Of a stretch of 64,000 nucleotides of DNA, positions 9,066 to 17,364 are shown in pieces. The notes under the pieces are model-generated. The model saw only the letters and a program-made list of their open reading frames with translations. It was not told the DNA's origin and did no database searches. The DNA lies in assembly GCF_001854765.1 (NCBI RefSeq), contig NZ_LJJE01000063.1, forward strand, positions 186,001 to 250,000, given 5' to 3'. This DNA comes from Vibrio sonorensis (GTDB lineage Bacteria; Pseudomonadota; Gammaproteobacteria; Enterobacterales; Vibrionaceae). The translations under genes were made by a program, and so were the position numbers. Each line of letters opens with the position of its first letter. The stretch's first letter is position 1.

Positions 9066-9797
9066 CTAAAGGGTATTTGCTTCTAAGAAATTCACCAATT
9101 TAGCCCATGATTTTTCGTCTGCATCTTGTCGATATCTCGGGCTATCAAAAACGGTAAACGCGTGGGGTGCTCCGCTGTACGTTACCATCTCATGAGGTAC
9201 GCCGTTTTCCTCCAGTTCAACTGCTAGATTCGCAAAATCCGTCATAGTAATGGCTGTATCTGCGGTGCCGTGAAGGACAAGTATCGGGGCTTGAGTATTT
9301 TGGTGGCTTTGCCCTTCAGGTGTTTTGAGGCCTCCGTGGAAGGTGACAAACCCCTTGGCTTTCATTCCAGAACGAGCCGACTCAAGAGCTGCTGCGCCCC
9401 CAAAGCAGTATCCTACGACGACTACATTGTTAGGGTCTCCCCCAAGTGAAACGGCTTTGGCGAGGCTAAATTCCATTAGATTGCGAAGCTTTTCCCTGTC
9501 TTTGTAAAGTTCACCCGTGTGTTGACGCTTGTCTTCAATTTCTGTCGGCCTTACACCTTGACCAAAAAGGTCAACAGCAAACACGTTGTATCCCAGCTCG
9601 TTTAACATTTCAGAGCGTTTCACCTCGTAATCGGTTAAACCGTCCCAATCGTGAACCAGTAAAATTAACGGGGCATCTTCACTGACCATAGACCAGTGGC
9701 CCTCGTAGTTATTACCATTTACATTGTAAACTGAACTTTGATTGGCAAATGACACAAATGAAATCAGTGTTAAGCACAGTGCAATAGTGATTCTCAT
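9066..9797 (-). CDS. Exported dienelactone hydrolase family protein
   Basis: This 243-residue alpha/beta hydrolase carries an N-terminal signal peptide (residues 1-18, FVSFANQ). The nucleophile elbow GYCFGGAA has the cysteine typical of dienelactone hydrolases. The acid residue is in LHGTADTAIT and the histidine in SGAPHAFTVF. Periplasmic members are common in Vibrio and their substrates are mostly unknown. It lies downstream of elbB, beyond a terminator, so it probably has its own promoter. Confidence 0.85.
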   Translation of the reverse strand: MRITIALCLTLISFVSFANQSSVYNVNGNNYEGHWSMVSEDAPLILLVHDWDGLTDYEVKRSEMLNELGYNVFAVDLFGQGVRPTEIEDKRQHTGELYKDREKLRNLMEFSLAKAVSLGGDPNNVVVVGYCFGGAAALESARSGMKAKGFVTFHGGLKTPEGQSHQNTQAPILVLHGTADTAITMTDFANLAVELEENGVPHEMVTYSGAPHAFTVFDSPRYRQDADEKSWAKLVNFLEANTL

Positions 9798-9862
9798 ATT
9801 TCGTCTCCGTCGTTGGTTGTATTAGACTTAACTTTAGTACGAAGTGATAAAAAATAGAGATT

Positions 9863-9887
9863 AAAAAAGCCTCCCTTATTGGGAGGC
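9863..9887 (-). terminator. Intrinsic terminator downstream of elbB
   Basis: On the minus strand GCCTCCC-aataa-GGGAGGC is followed by TTTTTT. It lies about 145 bases beyond the elbB stop and upstream of the dienelactone hydrolase start. Confidence 0.8.
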
Positions 9888-10032
9888 GTATTCAGAAATG
9901 GAAACAACGACATGGCTTGTGAAAAGATTTCTAATAGTTCTGTATGCGTTGCTTGTTTTGGGTTGGTAAAGCCACAAGCGTGTTTAAGTACGTTGTAAAA
10001 TGCCATTCCTGAGGTCTTATAGAACGCTCTCA

Positions 10033-10683
10033 CTACGCCAATTCAACTAGCTTTTTAATCATGGCTTCAATGCCACTTGCGGCTTGTGAAATGTTGTCTG
10101 CGATCATATATGCAGGGGTAGATAAGACTTTGTGCTCTTGGTCATACACGTAGTCGTCTACGGGGCAAGAAATATGCGCTCCTCCCATTGTTTCAAAGGC
10201 TTGTGCGGTGTCACTGTCGTTGCCAATAGTGCCTTTTGTTCCCTTGGGGTAGATCATCGGAATGATTATCGGTGCTATACACATATAGGCTGCGGGCTTT
10301 CCAGCTCGGCAAAAACTTCGACAGGCAGAGGCAACGTGGGCGTTAATACTACACTCTGCACCTTTTAGCGCAAAATCAGTGAGGTTTTTCGCTGCGCCAA
10401 AGCCTCCCGGTAAGACCAAGGCGTCGAACTCTTCGCTATGGAGTTTACTCACATCTTGAATGTTACCTCGACAAACTCGCGCAGACTCTTGCAGTACGTT
10501 GCGCTTATGCTCGTCAACGTCACCGCTTAAGTGATTAATGGTGTGCGATTGCTCGATATCAGGTGCGAAGCAATGCCATGTTGCTCCACTTTTCTCAATG
10601 GCGTGTAAGGTGAGAACGGCTTCGTGGATTTCGCTTCCATCGAAGACACCACAGCCACTTAATATGACGGCTACTCTTTTCAT
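10033..10683 (-). CDS. elbB: ElbB, glyoxalase III-like DJ-1/PfpI-fold protein
   Basis: The protein has 216 residues, close to E. coli ElbB (217). It belongs to the class I glutamine-amidotransferase-like (DJ-1/PfpI) fold. Typical motifs are VILSGCGVFDGSEIHEA at the N-terminus, ALVLPGGFGAAKNL, and a cysteine region ACRSFCRAGKPAAYMCIAP. E. coli ElbB has weak glyoxalase activity and was linked genetically to isoprenoid synthesis. The start at 10683 (MKRVAVIL) is chosen over a start five codons upstream because GGAAGGGAA lies immediately before it. Confidence 0.9.
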   Translation of the reverse strand: MKRVAVILSGCGVFDGSEIHEAVLTLHAIEKSGATWHCFAPDIEQSHTINHLSGDVDEHKRNVLQESARVCRGNIQDVSKLHSEEFDALVLPGGFGAAKNLTDFALKGAECSINAHVASACRSFCRAGKPAAYMCIAPIIIPMIYPKGTKGTIGNDSDTAQAFETMGGAHISCPVDDYVYDQEHKVLSTPAYMIADNISQAASGIEAMIKKLVELA

Positions 10684-10799
10684 GCTATTCCCTTCCAAAG
10701 TGCTTAATGACGGTTGCTCGGTAAGCTCAATCTTCCGAGCAAGGTGTCAACGTTATCCATGATTAGGGTATAGCACTGTTTTAAGTGGCCTACTTAAAA

Positions 10800-10937
10800 T
10801 TAATCTTTTTGTGAGGAATCTTTCTCGCTAGTGACCTCATGACCCTCTTCGTTCTGAGCATCCTCATCTGATTCGTTATCGTAATGCTTTACCAAAAAGG
10901 GTGTGAGCATAACGCTCGATGGTAAAAAGTGCTTCAT
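10800..10937 (-). CDS. Small acidic protein, 45 residues, unknown
   Basis: A 45-codon frame begins with ATG at 10937 behind a strong AATTCGGGGGAAATT ribosome-binding region. The N-terminal third is hydrophobic (FLPSSVMLTPFLV) and the remainder is highly acidic and polar (DNESDEDAQNEEGHE), ending in KD. It lies about 115 bases upstream of elbB on the same strand and might be co-transcribed with it. No family is recognised. The good ribosome-binding site and biased composition favour a real gene. Confidence 0.5.
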   Translation of the reverse strand: MKHFLPSSVMLTPFLVKHYDNESDEDAQNEEGHEVTSEKDSSQKD

Positions 10938-11056
10938 AATTTCCCCCGAATTTAACTGCTTTTCACTGTTTATAACTTGGATTAACGGACAAGATATTGA
11001 GGAGCGTCATAGGTTTAGGGGAAAGTGCTTTGGAATTTGATTACATGAGCTAAGTA

Positions 11057-11974
11057 TCACATCCCGAGTTCTTTATCCCAGTATGCGATATCACCTCCAA
11101 GTTTACTGCTAATAAAATCGATAAAAACTGATACTTTTGAAGGTAAGTGCTTTCTTTGCGGAAATACCGCATATGCAGCATGTACGGGTAGCTGATAGTC
11201 TTGCATTAGTGGGATAAGATGCCCTGACTTTAAATCTCGTGCGGCAAGAAAAGTGGGCAGTTGACCTATGCCTAAACCAGAGAGCAGTGCTTGACGAATG
11301 GCTTCACTGTTATTAACACTAAAACGACCTTTGGGTAGCACTTTGTATTGACGTTTGGACTTTTCAAAGGTCCATTCATTACCCCCTTTGAAATAGGTGT
11401 ACTGCAAGCAGTTGTGTTGGGTTAAATCCAGGGGAACAATTGGGGCTAAGTGGTTGGCAAGGTAATCCGGTGACGCACAAAGTACGCTCCGACAGGTTAC
11501 TAAGCGTTTTGCAACTAAGGAAGAATCGGGAAGGTGGCCAATTCTTATTGCTAGATCATAACCGCCAGCGACTAGATCTACCATTTGGTCTTCCAATTGC
11601 AGGTCTATTTCGATCTTGGGATATTGGTTTAAGAACTCAGCGATAAATGGCGCAATGTGGTTGATGCCAAATGACATGGGTAAAGTGATTTTTAGTTTGC
11701 CTTGCGGCAATCCTTGTAATTCACTTACCGCGTCTACACCTTGTTGTGCAAGGCTGTAGGCTTGAGATACGTAGTCGAAATAACGCTGTCCCGCTTCTGT
11801 CAAACTAAGCGTTCTTGTGGTTCTATTTAGTAAGCGCGTGCCCAACTGGTCTTCTAACTGGTTGATGCGTTTACTCAAGGCGGATTTGGTGACTCCAATC
11901 TTGTTGGCTGCGAGTGAGTAGCTTCCGGACTCTACCACTGCGATAAAAGCGGGAATGGCATTGAATGAGTGCAT
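11057..11974 (-). CDS. LysR-family transcriptional regulator
   Basis: This intact 305-residue regulator has the LysR winged-helix domain at residues 1-60 (FIAVVESGSYSLAANKIGV, ALSKRINQLEDQLGTRLLNR). The effector-binding domain follows at about 90-290 (YDLAIRIGHLPDSSLVAKRL, GLGIGQLPTFLA). It resembles the CrgA/AaeR-like subgroup that often controls small oxidoreductases or efflux. It diverges from yjjG; the shared 98-bp gap presumably holds both promoters. Its target is unknown. Confidence 0.88.
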   Translation of the reverse strand: MHSFNAIPAFIAVVESGSYSLAANKIGVTKSALSKRINQLEDQLGTRLLNRTTRTLSLTEAGQRYFDYVSQAYSLAQQGVDAVSELQGLPQGKLKITLPMSFGINHIAPFIAEFLNQYPKIEIDLQLEDQMVDLVAGGYDLAIRIGHLPDSSLVAKRLVTCRSVLCASPDYLANHLAPIVPLDLTQHNCLQYTYFKGGNEWTFEKSKRQYKVLPKGRFSVNNSEAIRQALLSGLGIGQLPTFLAARDLKSGHLIPLMQDYQLPVHAAYAVFPQRKHLPSKVSVFIDFISSKLGGDIAYWDKELGM

Positions 11975-12072
11975 ATTGTGTAGGTGTGGTTAACAATGAG
12001 TTTACGTATCGCTAGATTATCATCTTGTGCAAAACAATATAGACTAAGTTGCTTGATATTGAGGAGTCGATC

Positions 12073-12747
12073 ATGAAGTACGAATGGATTCTGTTTGATG
12101 CAGATGAAACCCTTTTTCACTTTGACGCATTTAGAGGGATGCAATTGATGTTTGAACGCCGTGGCGTCGCCTTCGACCAACAGGATTTCGAGCAGTATCA
12201 AAAAGTAAACAAACCTCTCTGGGATGATTATCAAAATGGCGATATCACGGCACAGGAAATTAAACACCAAAGGTTTGTGGAGTGGGCCAACAAGTTAAAC
12301 ACCAGTACCTTTGAGCTCAATAGTGAGTTCCTCAATGCCATGGCAGATATATGCACCCCGATCCCTGGTGCATTAGACCTTGTAGAGTCGCTGCAAGGTA
12401 AAGCCAAGTTAGGTATCATCACTAATGGTTTTACCGAGTTACAGCAAATTCGCCTTCAAAAAAATGGTATGTCTGATTATTTTGAGCAAGTGATCATCTC
12501 TGAAGAGGTGGGTGTGGCTAAGCCCGATATCGGCATCTTTCAGCACGCATTAAACGAGATGGGCAACCCTTGTAAGAGCAAAGTGTTAATGGTGGGAGAT
12601 AATCCAAAATCTGATGTATTGGGCGGTTTGCAATTTGGCATTGAAACCTGTTGGTTAAACCGATCTGGAAGTCAAACAATTGATGGTATTGAACCTCATT
12701 ACAATGTGAGCTCTTTGCACGATTTAAAGCGGATTCTTCTCGCTTAA
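12073..12747 (+). CDS. yjjG: Pyrimidine 5'-nucleotidase YjjG (HAD family)
   Basis: The HAD phosphatase has 224 residues, matching E. coli YjjG (225), which dephosphorylates dUMP, dTMP and non-canonical nucleotides. HAD motifs are present: ILFDADETLF (nucleophile Asp), GIITNG (motif II), the lysine in GVAKPDIGIF (motif III) and MVGDNPKSDV (motif IV). The start at 12073 (MKYEWILFDAD) follows GAGGAG; the longer in-frame reading lacks a ribosome-binding site. Confidence 0.92.
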   Translation: MKYEWILFDADETLFHFDAFRGMQLMFERRGVAFDQQDFEQYQKVNKPLWDDYQNGDITAQEIKHQRFVEWANKLNTSTFELNSEFLNAMADICTPIPGALDLVESLQGKAKLGIITNGFTELQQIRLQKNGMSDYFEQVIISEEVGVAKPDIGIFQHALNEMGNPCKSKVLMVGDNPKSDVLGGLQFGIETCWLNRSGSQTIDGIEPHYNVSSLHDLKRILLA

Positions 12748-12754
12748 GAATGGC

Positions 12755-13441
12755 TTATTCGTCTGGAGCGTACATAGATATATAGTGTTTGAGGGATTTG
12801 TTCTCTTCCGTTGTGAATCCCTCATCGAGAATGGTGAGTTTTTCAATTCTATCCAGTCTAAAATTTCGGTAGCTATCTCGCAGTTCACACCAAGCGACTA
12901 AGGTCCAAACCTTACCCCAAAAGATCTGCCCAAGTGGTTGCAGTAAACGCTTGGTTTGAACACCAGATTCCGCGGTATAGGAAATTTCTACTTTGAGTTT
13001 ATTGTCAGTGGCGTGGCGAAGCATTTGTCCGCGTTTGGCCGTATCCGACTGAGTGTGGTAATCGGGGACAAGCAAGGGAAAACTTTCCACCTGCTGCTTT
13101 AGTTTGTCCGGTAATACGGAAAGTATCTTTGCTGAAGCACTTTTAGAGCCGTTGGCAAGCTCCTCGTCAGACCAAGCTCTTACCATTCGCATGCCAAGTT
13201 CTAAAGCCATCATCTCTTTATCGGTGAACATAAGAGGTGGCAAATGTGCACCCGACTTGAGCAAGTATCCAACGCCCGCCTCTCCTTGAATGGGGACTCC
13301 TGAGTTGATTAGAGACTGTATATCCCGATAGATGGTGCGTTCGCTGACTTCCATCACTTCTGCCAAGTGATTTGCGGTGACAGCATATCGTTTTGAACGC
13401 AACAATGTCAGAAGTTCAAACAGTCTTTCAGATTTACTCAT
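12755..13441 (-). CDS. YafY-family HTH/WYL transcriptional regulator
   Basis: This 228-residue regulator has an N-terminal DeoR-type winged helix (RLFELLTLLRSKRYAVTAN, VSERTIYRDIQSL) and a C-terminal WYL effector domain at about 135-225 (VEISYTA, GKVWTLVAWCELRDSYRNFRLDRI). In many proteobacteria such regulators sit next to the small genes they control. The dimeric alpha-beta barrel protein at 13559-13879 is the nearest upstream neighbour on the same strand, separated by a hairpin. Confidence 0.87.
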   Translation of the reverse strand: MSKSERLFELLTLLRSKRYAVTANHLAEVMEVSERTIYRDIQSLINSGVPIQGEAGVGYLLKSGAHLPPLMFTDKEMMALELGMRMVRAWSDEELANGSKSASAKILSVLPDKLKQQVESFPLLVPDYHTQSDTAKRGQMLRHATDNKLKVEISYTAESGVQTKRLLQPLGQIFWGKVWTLVAWCELRDSYRNFRLDRIEKLTILDEGFTTEENKSLKHYISMYAPDE

Positions 13442-13474
13442 ATCATCTTAAATATTTTGATCGTTAAAGAAAAA

Positions 13475-13503
13475 TGGTCGCCTACGAGGTAGAGTGGGCG
13501 ACC
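13475..13503 (-). terminator. Intrinsic terminator
   Basis: On the minus strand GGTCGCC and GGCGACC form a 7-bp stem with a 15-base loop, followed by ATTTTTCTTT. It ends the gene at 13559-13879 before the YafY-family regulator. Confidence 0.6.
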
Positions 13504-13558
13504 AAAATTATAACCGCACATAAGCGAGCAGGATAGCGCAGTGTGGTGACTTTGTGGT

Positions 13559-13879
13559 TTAGTCTTGTTGGCTACCGCAAGTCTTCATTTTAACAACACT
13601 ATGCTGCATCTTTACCGTGGGAGCGTCGATAAGTGCCATAAGTGGCGCACAATCGGCAGAGGAGGGAAATTGTTTGCCAGCGTTTAGCGCTTCTTCCATC
13701 GAACTCCAATATACCGAATCTGTCCATTCGTTTGTTTCTGCATTATGGCTTAGGGAGCGGTAACAAAAGCCCGGTAGTGTCGAGACAAATTTTTGGCTTT
13801 GCTCTGCGGCTTCTAGTAAATCATTTTCTGTAACGCCTTTGTTTAATTTAAAGCTAACCAGTTCTAGTACATTTTCCAT
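13559..13879 (-). CDS. Dimeric alpha-beta barrel (ABM-like) protein
   Basis: This small 106-residue protein starts MENVLELVSFKLNKGVTENDL and has the alternating strand/helix pattern of the ferredoxin-like antibiotic-biosynthesis monooxygenase and stress-response barrel families (LPGFCYRSLSHN, WTDSVYWSSMEEAL). Proteins of this type often accompany YafY regulators and are annotated only by fold. No catalytic residue can be pointed to. Its closeness to the regulator at 12755 suggests a regulatory pair. Confidence 0.65.
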   Translation of the reverse strand: MENVLELVSFKLNKGVTENDLLEAAEQSQKFVSTLPGFCYRSLSHNAETNEWTDSVYWSSMEEALNAGKQFPSSADCAPLMALIDAPTVKMQHSVVKMKTCGSQQD

Positions 13880-14109
13880 TGTATTTTCCTTTTGTTTGAT
13901 GGCTGTGATTTGCTGAGTTAAAGATTACCTATGTGCATTGTCAAAACCTGTCAGGAGGAAAGAATTAACTATCGATTCGCCTCCTCTCTTGTAGGTGAAA
14001 TTTGAGATATGCATCACTATTAATATTAAATTTGATGCCTATTATTTAACCGGATAGGGCACGTCTTTGACGTTAGACAGGGAAGCTAGGGACAAAAAAG
14101 GCTTAAACA

Positions 14110-14706
14110 ATGGCTATTTTAGGAACGATAAGTGAGTGGAATCGCTCAAAAGGTTGTGGATACATAGCAGTTGAAAACCAAAAAACGAAAATCTTTTTTA
14201 ATATTCACGACGTTAGAGGGTATTCTCGCGAACCTGCAGTGAGAGAAACCGTCTTATTCAAGTTAAGCAGTGATACTGCTGGCAGTCTAAGGGCGGTAAA
14301 CATTGAAAGACCGGTGGTCTTCAATTTTTCTTTGGCTATGGTGATTTGGTTCAGCACCGTAATGGGCGCAAGTATTGCACTGTTGGACTATCCACCTGTA
14401 GTGGGGATGTTCTATTTGCTACTCAGCTCTATTAGCTATATGTGCTATCTATTCGATAGGTCTGCAGTCAGACTTGGAAAAAATAGAGTACCGGACTTTT
14501 TATTTCACTTGCTCAGCTTGTTGGGTGGTTGGCCGGGGAGTTTATTGGCGCAAAGCTTTATGCACCACAAATACGACAGCTTGGTGTTTAAATCGGTTTT
14601 CTGGCTAACAGCGGTGATTAACTTTTGCTTTTTCGCGTGGACAATTACAGAACCAGGAGAGCAAATGTTGAATTATTTGGTTGGCTCTCTTAACTATGTA
14701 ATCTAG
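14110..14706 (+). CDS. Cold-shock-domain plus DUF1294 membrane protein
   Basis: The 198-residue protein fuses an N-terminal cold-shock-like OB fold at about 1-65 (GTISEWNRSKGCGYIAV, IFFNIHDV) to a membrane DUF1294 domain. The latter has about four TM segments and the signature RVPDFLFHLLSLLGGWPGS followed by LAQSFMHHKYD. This two-domain layout is common in marine gammaproteobacteria. The function is unknown. It precedes a large hairpin that separates it from the hydrogenase operon. Confidence 0.85.
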   Translation: MAILGTISEWNRSKGCGYIAVENQKTKIFFNIHDVRGYSREPAVRETVLFKLSSDTAGSLRAVNIERPVVFNFSLAMVIWFSTVMGASIALLDYPPVVGMFYLLLSSISYMCYLFDRSAVRLGKNRVPDFLFHLLSLLGGWPGSLLAQSFMHHKYDSLVFKSVFWLTAVINFCFFAWTITEPGEQMLNYLVGSLNYVI

Positions 14707-14788
14707 CTTAGAGTGTGCGGTTCTAGTTAAGTTTAAGCCCGTCTGATCGGCGTATTGTCTTCAAAGCCATATCATTGCTCGTATTAGG

Positions 14789-14826
14789 TAGCGAGCGCTA
14801 AAGAGTAAAACTTTTAGCGCTCGCTA
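14789..14826. terminator. Large hairpin between convergent genes, probable terminator
   Basis: A 14-bp perfect stem (TAGCGAGCGCTAAA with its complement) encloses a 10-base loop. It lies between the DUF1294 gene (+) and the end of the hydrogenase operon (-). There is no long T-run, only TTTATA on the plus side, so it may act with other signals or protect the 3' end of mRNA. Confidence 0.55.
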
Positions 14827-14892
14827 ATTTATATATGACAAAAAGCTCTTTTAAAGGTGAAGTTTAGAAATGGGTAGGTTAAGCCTCGGCTG

Positions 14893-15048
14893 TTATTTTT
14901 TGCTTTTCCACCAGTATGAAAGAACTAGTACAGTAATAAGTAAAGCTATGATACCTGCTAGCTCTTCTGGGTGGCTATGAGCTTCTCCACTGATGTGGGC
15001 CAGTGCAATACTTGGCAGTAACGAAAGTAGATACAGAGTTTTTTTCAT
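14893..15048 (-). CDS. Small histidine-containing membrane protein, last gene of hydrogenase operon
   Basis: A 51-codon frame starts with ATG at 15048, overlapping the hypF stop in an ATGA junction, so it is translationally coupled to the hydrogenase operon. The product has a signal peptide (MKKTLYLLSLLPSIALA), a short histidine-rich segment (HISGEAHSHPEEL) and one TM helix (about residues 31-47) ending in WWKSKK. Histidine directly after the signal peptide recalls HupE-type nickel permeases, but those are much longer, with several TM helices. A role in nickel or hydrogenase handling is inferred from position only. Confidence 0.65.
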   Translation of the reverse strand: MKKTLYLLSLLPSIALAHISGEAHSHPEELAGIIALLITVLVLSYWWKSKK

Positions 15049-17345
15049 GACGTTTCCTCGTTAAAAGTGTTTTTACTTTGAGATAGAGCGATAGCGAGTT
15101 GGCCTAAAGAAAGACCGCCGTCACCACAAGAATATTGATGGTGTTCAAGCACGGATATCTCAGGGTTTAGTCGTTCAATAATGAGCTTTTTCAATAGGGA
15201 GTTATGAAACACTCCTCCGGTTAGAGCTAAATAAGGCAGTCGATACTGCTCAGATGCTTCGTTCGCTAGATTAGCGAGAGCTCGCGCCAGCGAAAGATGA
15301 AATAGGTATGCCTTTTCTTCGACGTTTGTGTTGAGAATGTGCCAACTTAACCAGAATGGAACTAGGTCTAGTTTTTGTCTTTTAATAGGTATTTCTATAG
15401 GTTGCAATGGCAGGTGACAGGCTTTTTCTGCCAGTGATTCTAATTGGTTAGCTGCTTCACCCTCATACTCGATTTTTTGTGGGCAAATATCTAAAGATGC
15501 TGCAACTGCATCAAACAAGCGTCCAGCCGAGCGTGCCCTATGGCAGTTTAGGTGCTGTGAGCGAATGAGCGATTGATAGGGGATATTTGGAAATTGAACA
15601 GTGAACACGGTCTCTGCAATGTCTGGAACGAACTCTAATAAGTGGCCTAGATAGGAGCGCCATGGCTGTTTAGCTGCCTTATCTCCTCCTATCAAACTTA
15701 TGGCTGGTATTCCTCCTATTGTTTGGCAATGGTCGTAATCGGCGATCATTATTTCAGCTCCCCAAAGTTCGTCTTTGCAACCCCAGCCTAGGCCATCGAG
15801 TGCGAGAGCTAATACGGGCCCAGACTTCCTCTTCCAACCATTCTCAATTAAACACGAGGCAACATGCGCATGGTGGTGCTGAACCAAACACAGGTTTTGA
15901 TTGGATTTATTGGCTCTGTTTTCTGCTAGTTGATGGGTGAAATAATCTGGGTGACAGTCCGCGACGTGGTGAGTGGGAATCAACTGATAAACTTGAGTCA
16001 AATGCTCTATGCATTTTTCGTACTGCTCTTGTGCCTGAATATTTGTTAAGTCTCCCAAATAGGGGCCTACGGTGACATGCCTCCCTTTACCGAAGGCAAC
16101 ACTACTTTTAAGGTCTCCACCATAGGAAAAGAAACCGTCAGCGTCTGGAAAGTCATCTGGAAGAACAAGAGCATCTGGCACCATGCCTCGCGACCGTCTT
16201 ATTGTTTGTTGTTGTCCTCTAAAATCCACCTTCACAACAGAATCATCACAACGCTGCGCTATGTCTCTGTTGTGTAAAACGAACACGTCTGCGACATTTT
16301 TTAGTGAATGAAGTGCTTCGTGATTGTTTATAGCTGGGGGGAGTCCAGTACAATTTCCAGATGTCATGACCAATGGAGTGTCTATGGCGTGTGCAATGAG
16401 ATGTTGGAGTGGATTAGAAGGCAACATGATCCCGATATGATTTAGGTGTGGAGCGACACCTTCACATAAGCTGCCAGACTCTTTTTTAACTAATGTGATA
16501 GGAGCAGCAGGACCTTGGAGCAATAGCTTTTCTTGAGGCGTTATGCTGGCGAACTGCTGAGCGGTTTCAACATTTTTTACCATGACGGCAAAAGGTTTAC
16601 GCTGGCGGTGTTTTCGTTTTCTAAGTGCGGCGACTGCATTGGCATTAGTCGCATCGCAGACTAGATGAAAGCCACCTACTGAACGAAGTGCAATAATTTT
16701 TTCTTGTTGAAGAGCGTTGACCACTATTTTCAACCAACTTCCGTTGATTGGTTGACCTCTATTATCCGTTATCCACACATTTGGGCCACATCGATGACAC
16801 GCAGTTGGTTGAGCGTGGTAGCGCCGATCGTTAGGGTCGCAGTAACTTGAATGGCATTGCGGACATAAATCAAAATCTTTCAACACTGTATTGCGGCGGT
16901 CATAAGGCAAAGCGTAGACGATAGAAAACCGTGGGCCACAGTGGGTACAATTAGTAAATGGATAATTGAAGTAATGGCTATTTGGAGTGATTAAATCATG
17001 GATGCAATCCGGACAGGTAGCGCTATCAGGAACGATCTGGGTATTAACTTGTGTTGTTTGAGAGCAGACAATATTAAATGTTTGTGGTGGAGTAGTTTTC
17101 CAGTAGTAGGTGCTTTTGTGGATGTGAAAAATTTCTGCCAGCATTGGTTTTTTCTGTTCCACCTTTTGGATAAATCGATCTGTAATCGATTTGTCTTTTG
17201 GCTGACATATCCGAATAAGAACCCCATGACCGTCATTGAACACTTCACCTACCAACTGAAATTGGTGAGCAAGTTTCCATATAAACGGTCGGAAACCTAC
17301 CCCTTGAACTTTGCCGGTAATCCGTATTTCAAAGCCTTGGGTCAT
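15045..17345 (-). CDS. hypF: Carbamoyltransferase HypF, [NiFe]-hydrogenase maturation
   Basis: HypF (766 residues, normal length) transfers the carbamoyl group of carbamoyl phosphate to HypE, the source of the active-site cyanide ligands. Domains in order are acylphosphatase at 1-90 (GKVQGVGFRPFIW), two zinc-finger motifs (CPDC/CTHCGPRF and CPQC/CHRCGP), a YrdC-like domain at about 200-380 (KRKHRQRKPFAVM), and a Kae1-like carbamoyltransferase domain with VQHHHAHVASC and ALDGLGWG. It follows hypE by 19 bases and overlaps the next small gene. Confidence 0.95.
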   Translation of the reverse strand: MTQGFEIRITGKVQGVGFRPFIWKLAHQFQLVGEVFNDGHGVLIRICQPKDKSITDRFIQKVEQKKPMLAEIFHIHKSTYYWKTTPPQTFNIVCSQTTQVNTQIVPDSATCPDCIHDLITPNSHYFNYPFTNCTHCGPRFSIVYALPYDRRNTVLKDFDLCPQCHSSYCDPNDRRYHAQPTACHRCGPNVWITDNRGQPINGSWLKIVVNALQQEKIIALRSVGGFHLVCDATNANAVAALRKRKHRQRKPFAVMVKNVETAQQFASITPQEKLLLQGPAAPITLVKKESGSLCEGVAPHLNHIGIMLPSNPLQHLIAHAIDTPLVMTSGNCTGLPPAINNHEALHSLKNVADVFVLHNRDIAQRCDDSVVKVDFRGQQQTIRRSRGMVPDALVLPDDFPDADGFFSYGGDLKSSVAFGKGRHVTVGPYLGDLTNIQAQEQYEKCIEHLTQVYQLIPTHHVADCHPDYFTHQLAENRANKSNQNLCLVQHHHAHVASCLIENGWKRKSGPVLALALDGLGWGCKDELWGAEIMIADYDHCQTIGGIPAISLIGGDKAAKQPWRSYLGHLLEFVPDIAETVFTVQFPNIPYQSLIRSQHLNCHRARSAGRLFDAVAASLDICPQKIEYEGEAANQLESLAEKACHLPLQPIEIPIKRQKLDLVPFWLSWHILNTNVEEKAYLFHLSLARALANLANEASEQYRLPYLALTGGVFHNSLLKKLIIERLNPEISVLEHHQYSCGDGGLSLGQLAIALSQSKNTFNEETS

Positions 17346-17364
17346 GATGTCAAACCTTGTTTAT

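Noticed and set aside
9794..10033. A 79-codon minus-strand frame overlapping the elbB stop with a GTG start
   Set aside because: It runs straight through the intrinsic terminator at 9863-9887, has no independent ribosome-binding site and no recognisable family. It is most likely a chance open frame.
10715..10741. Inverted repeat TGCTCGG / CCGAGCA between the small acidic gene and elbB
   Set aside because: The loop is 13 bases and no T-run follows on either strand, so I could not call it a terminator.
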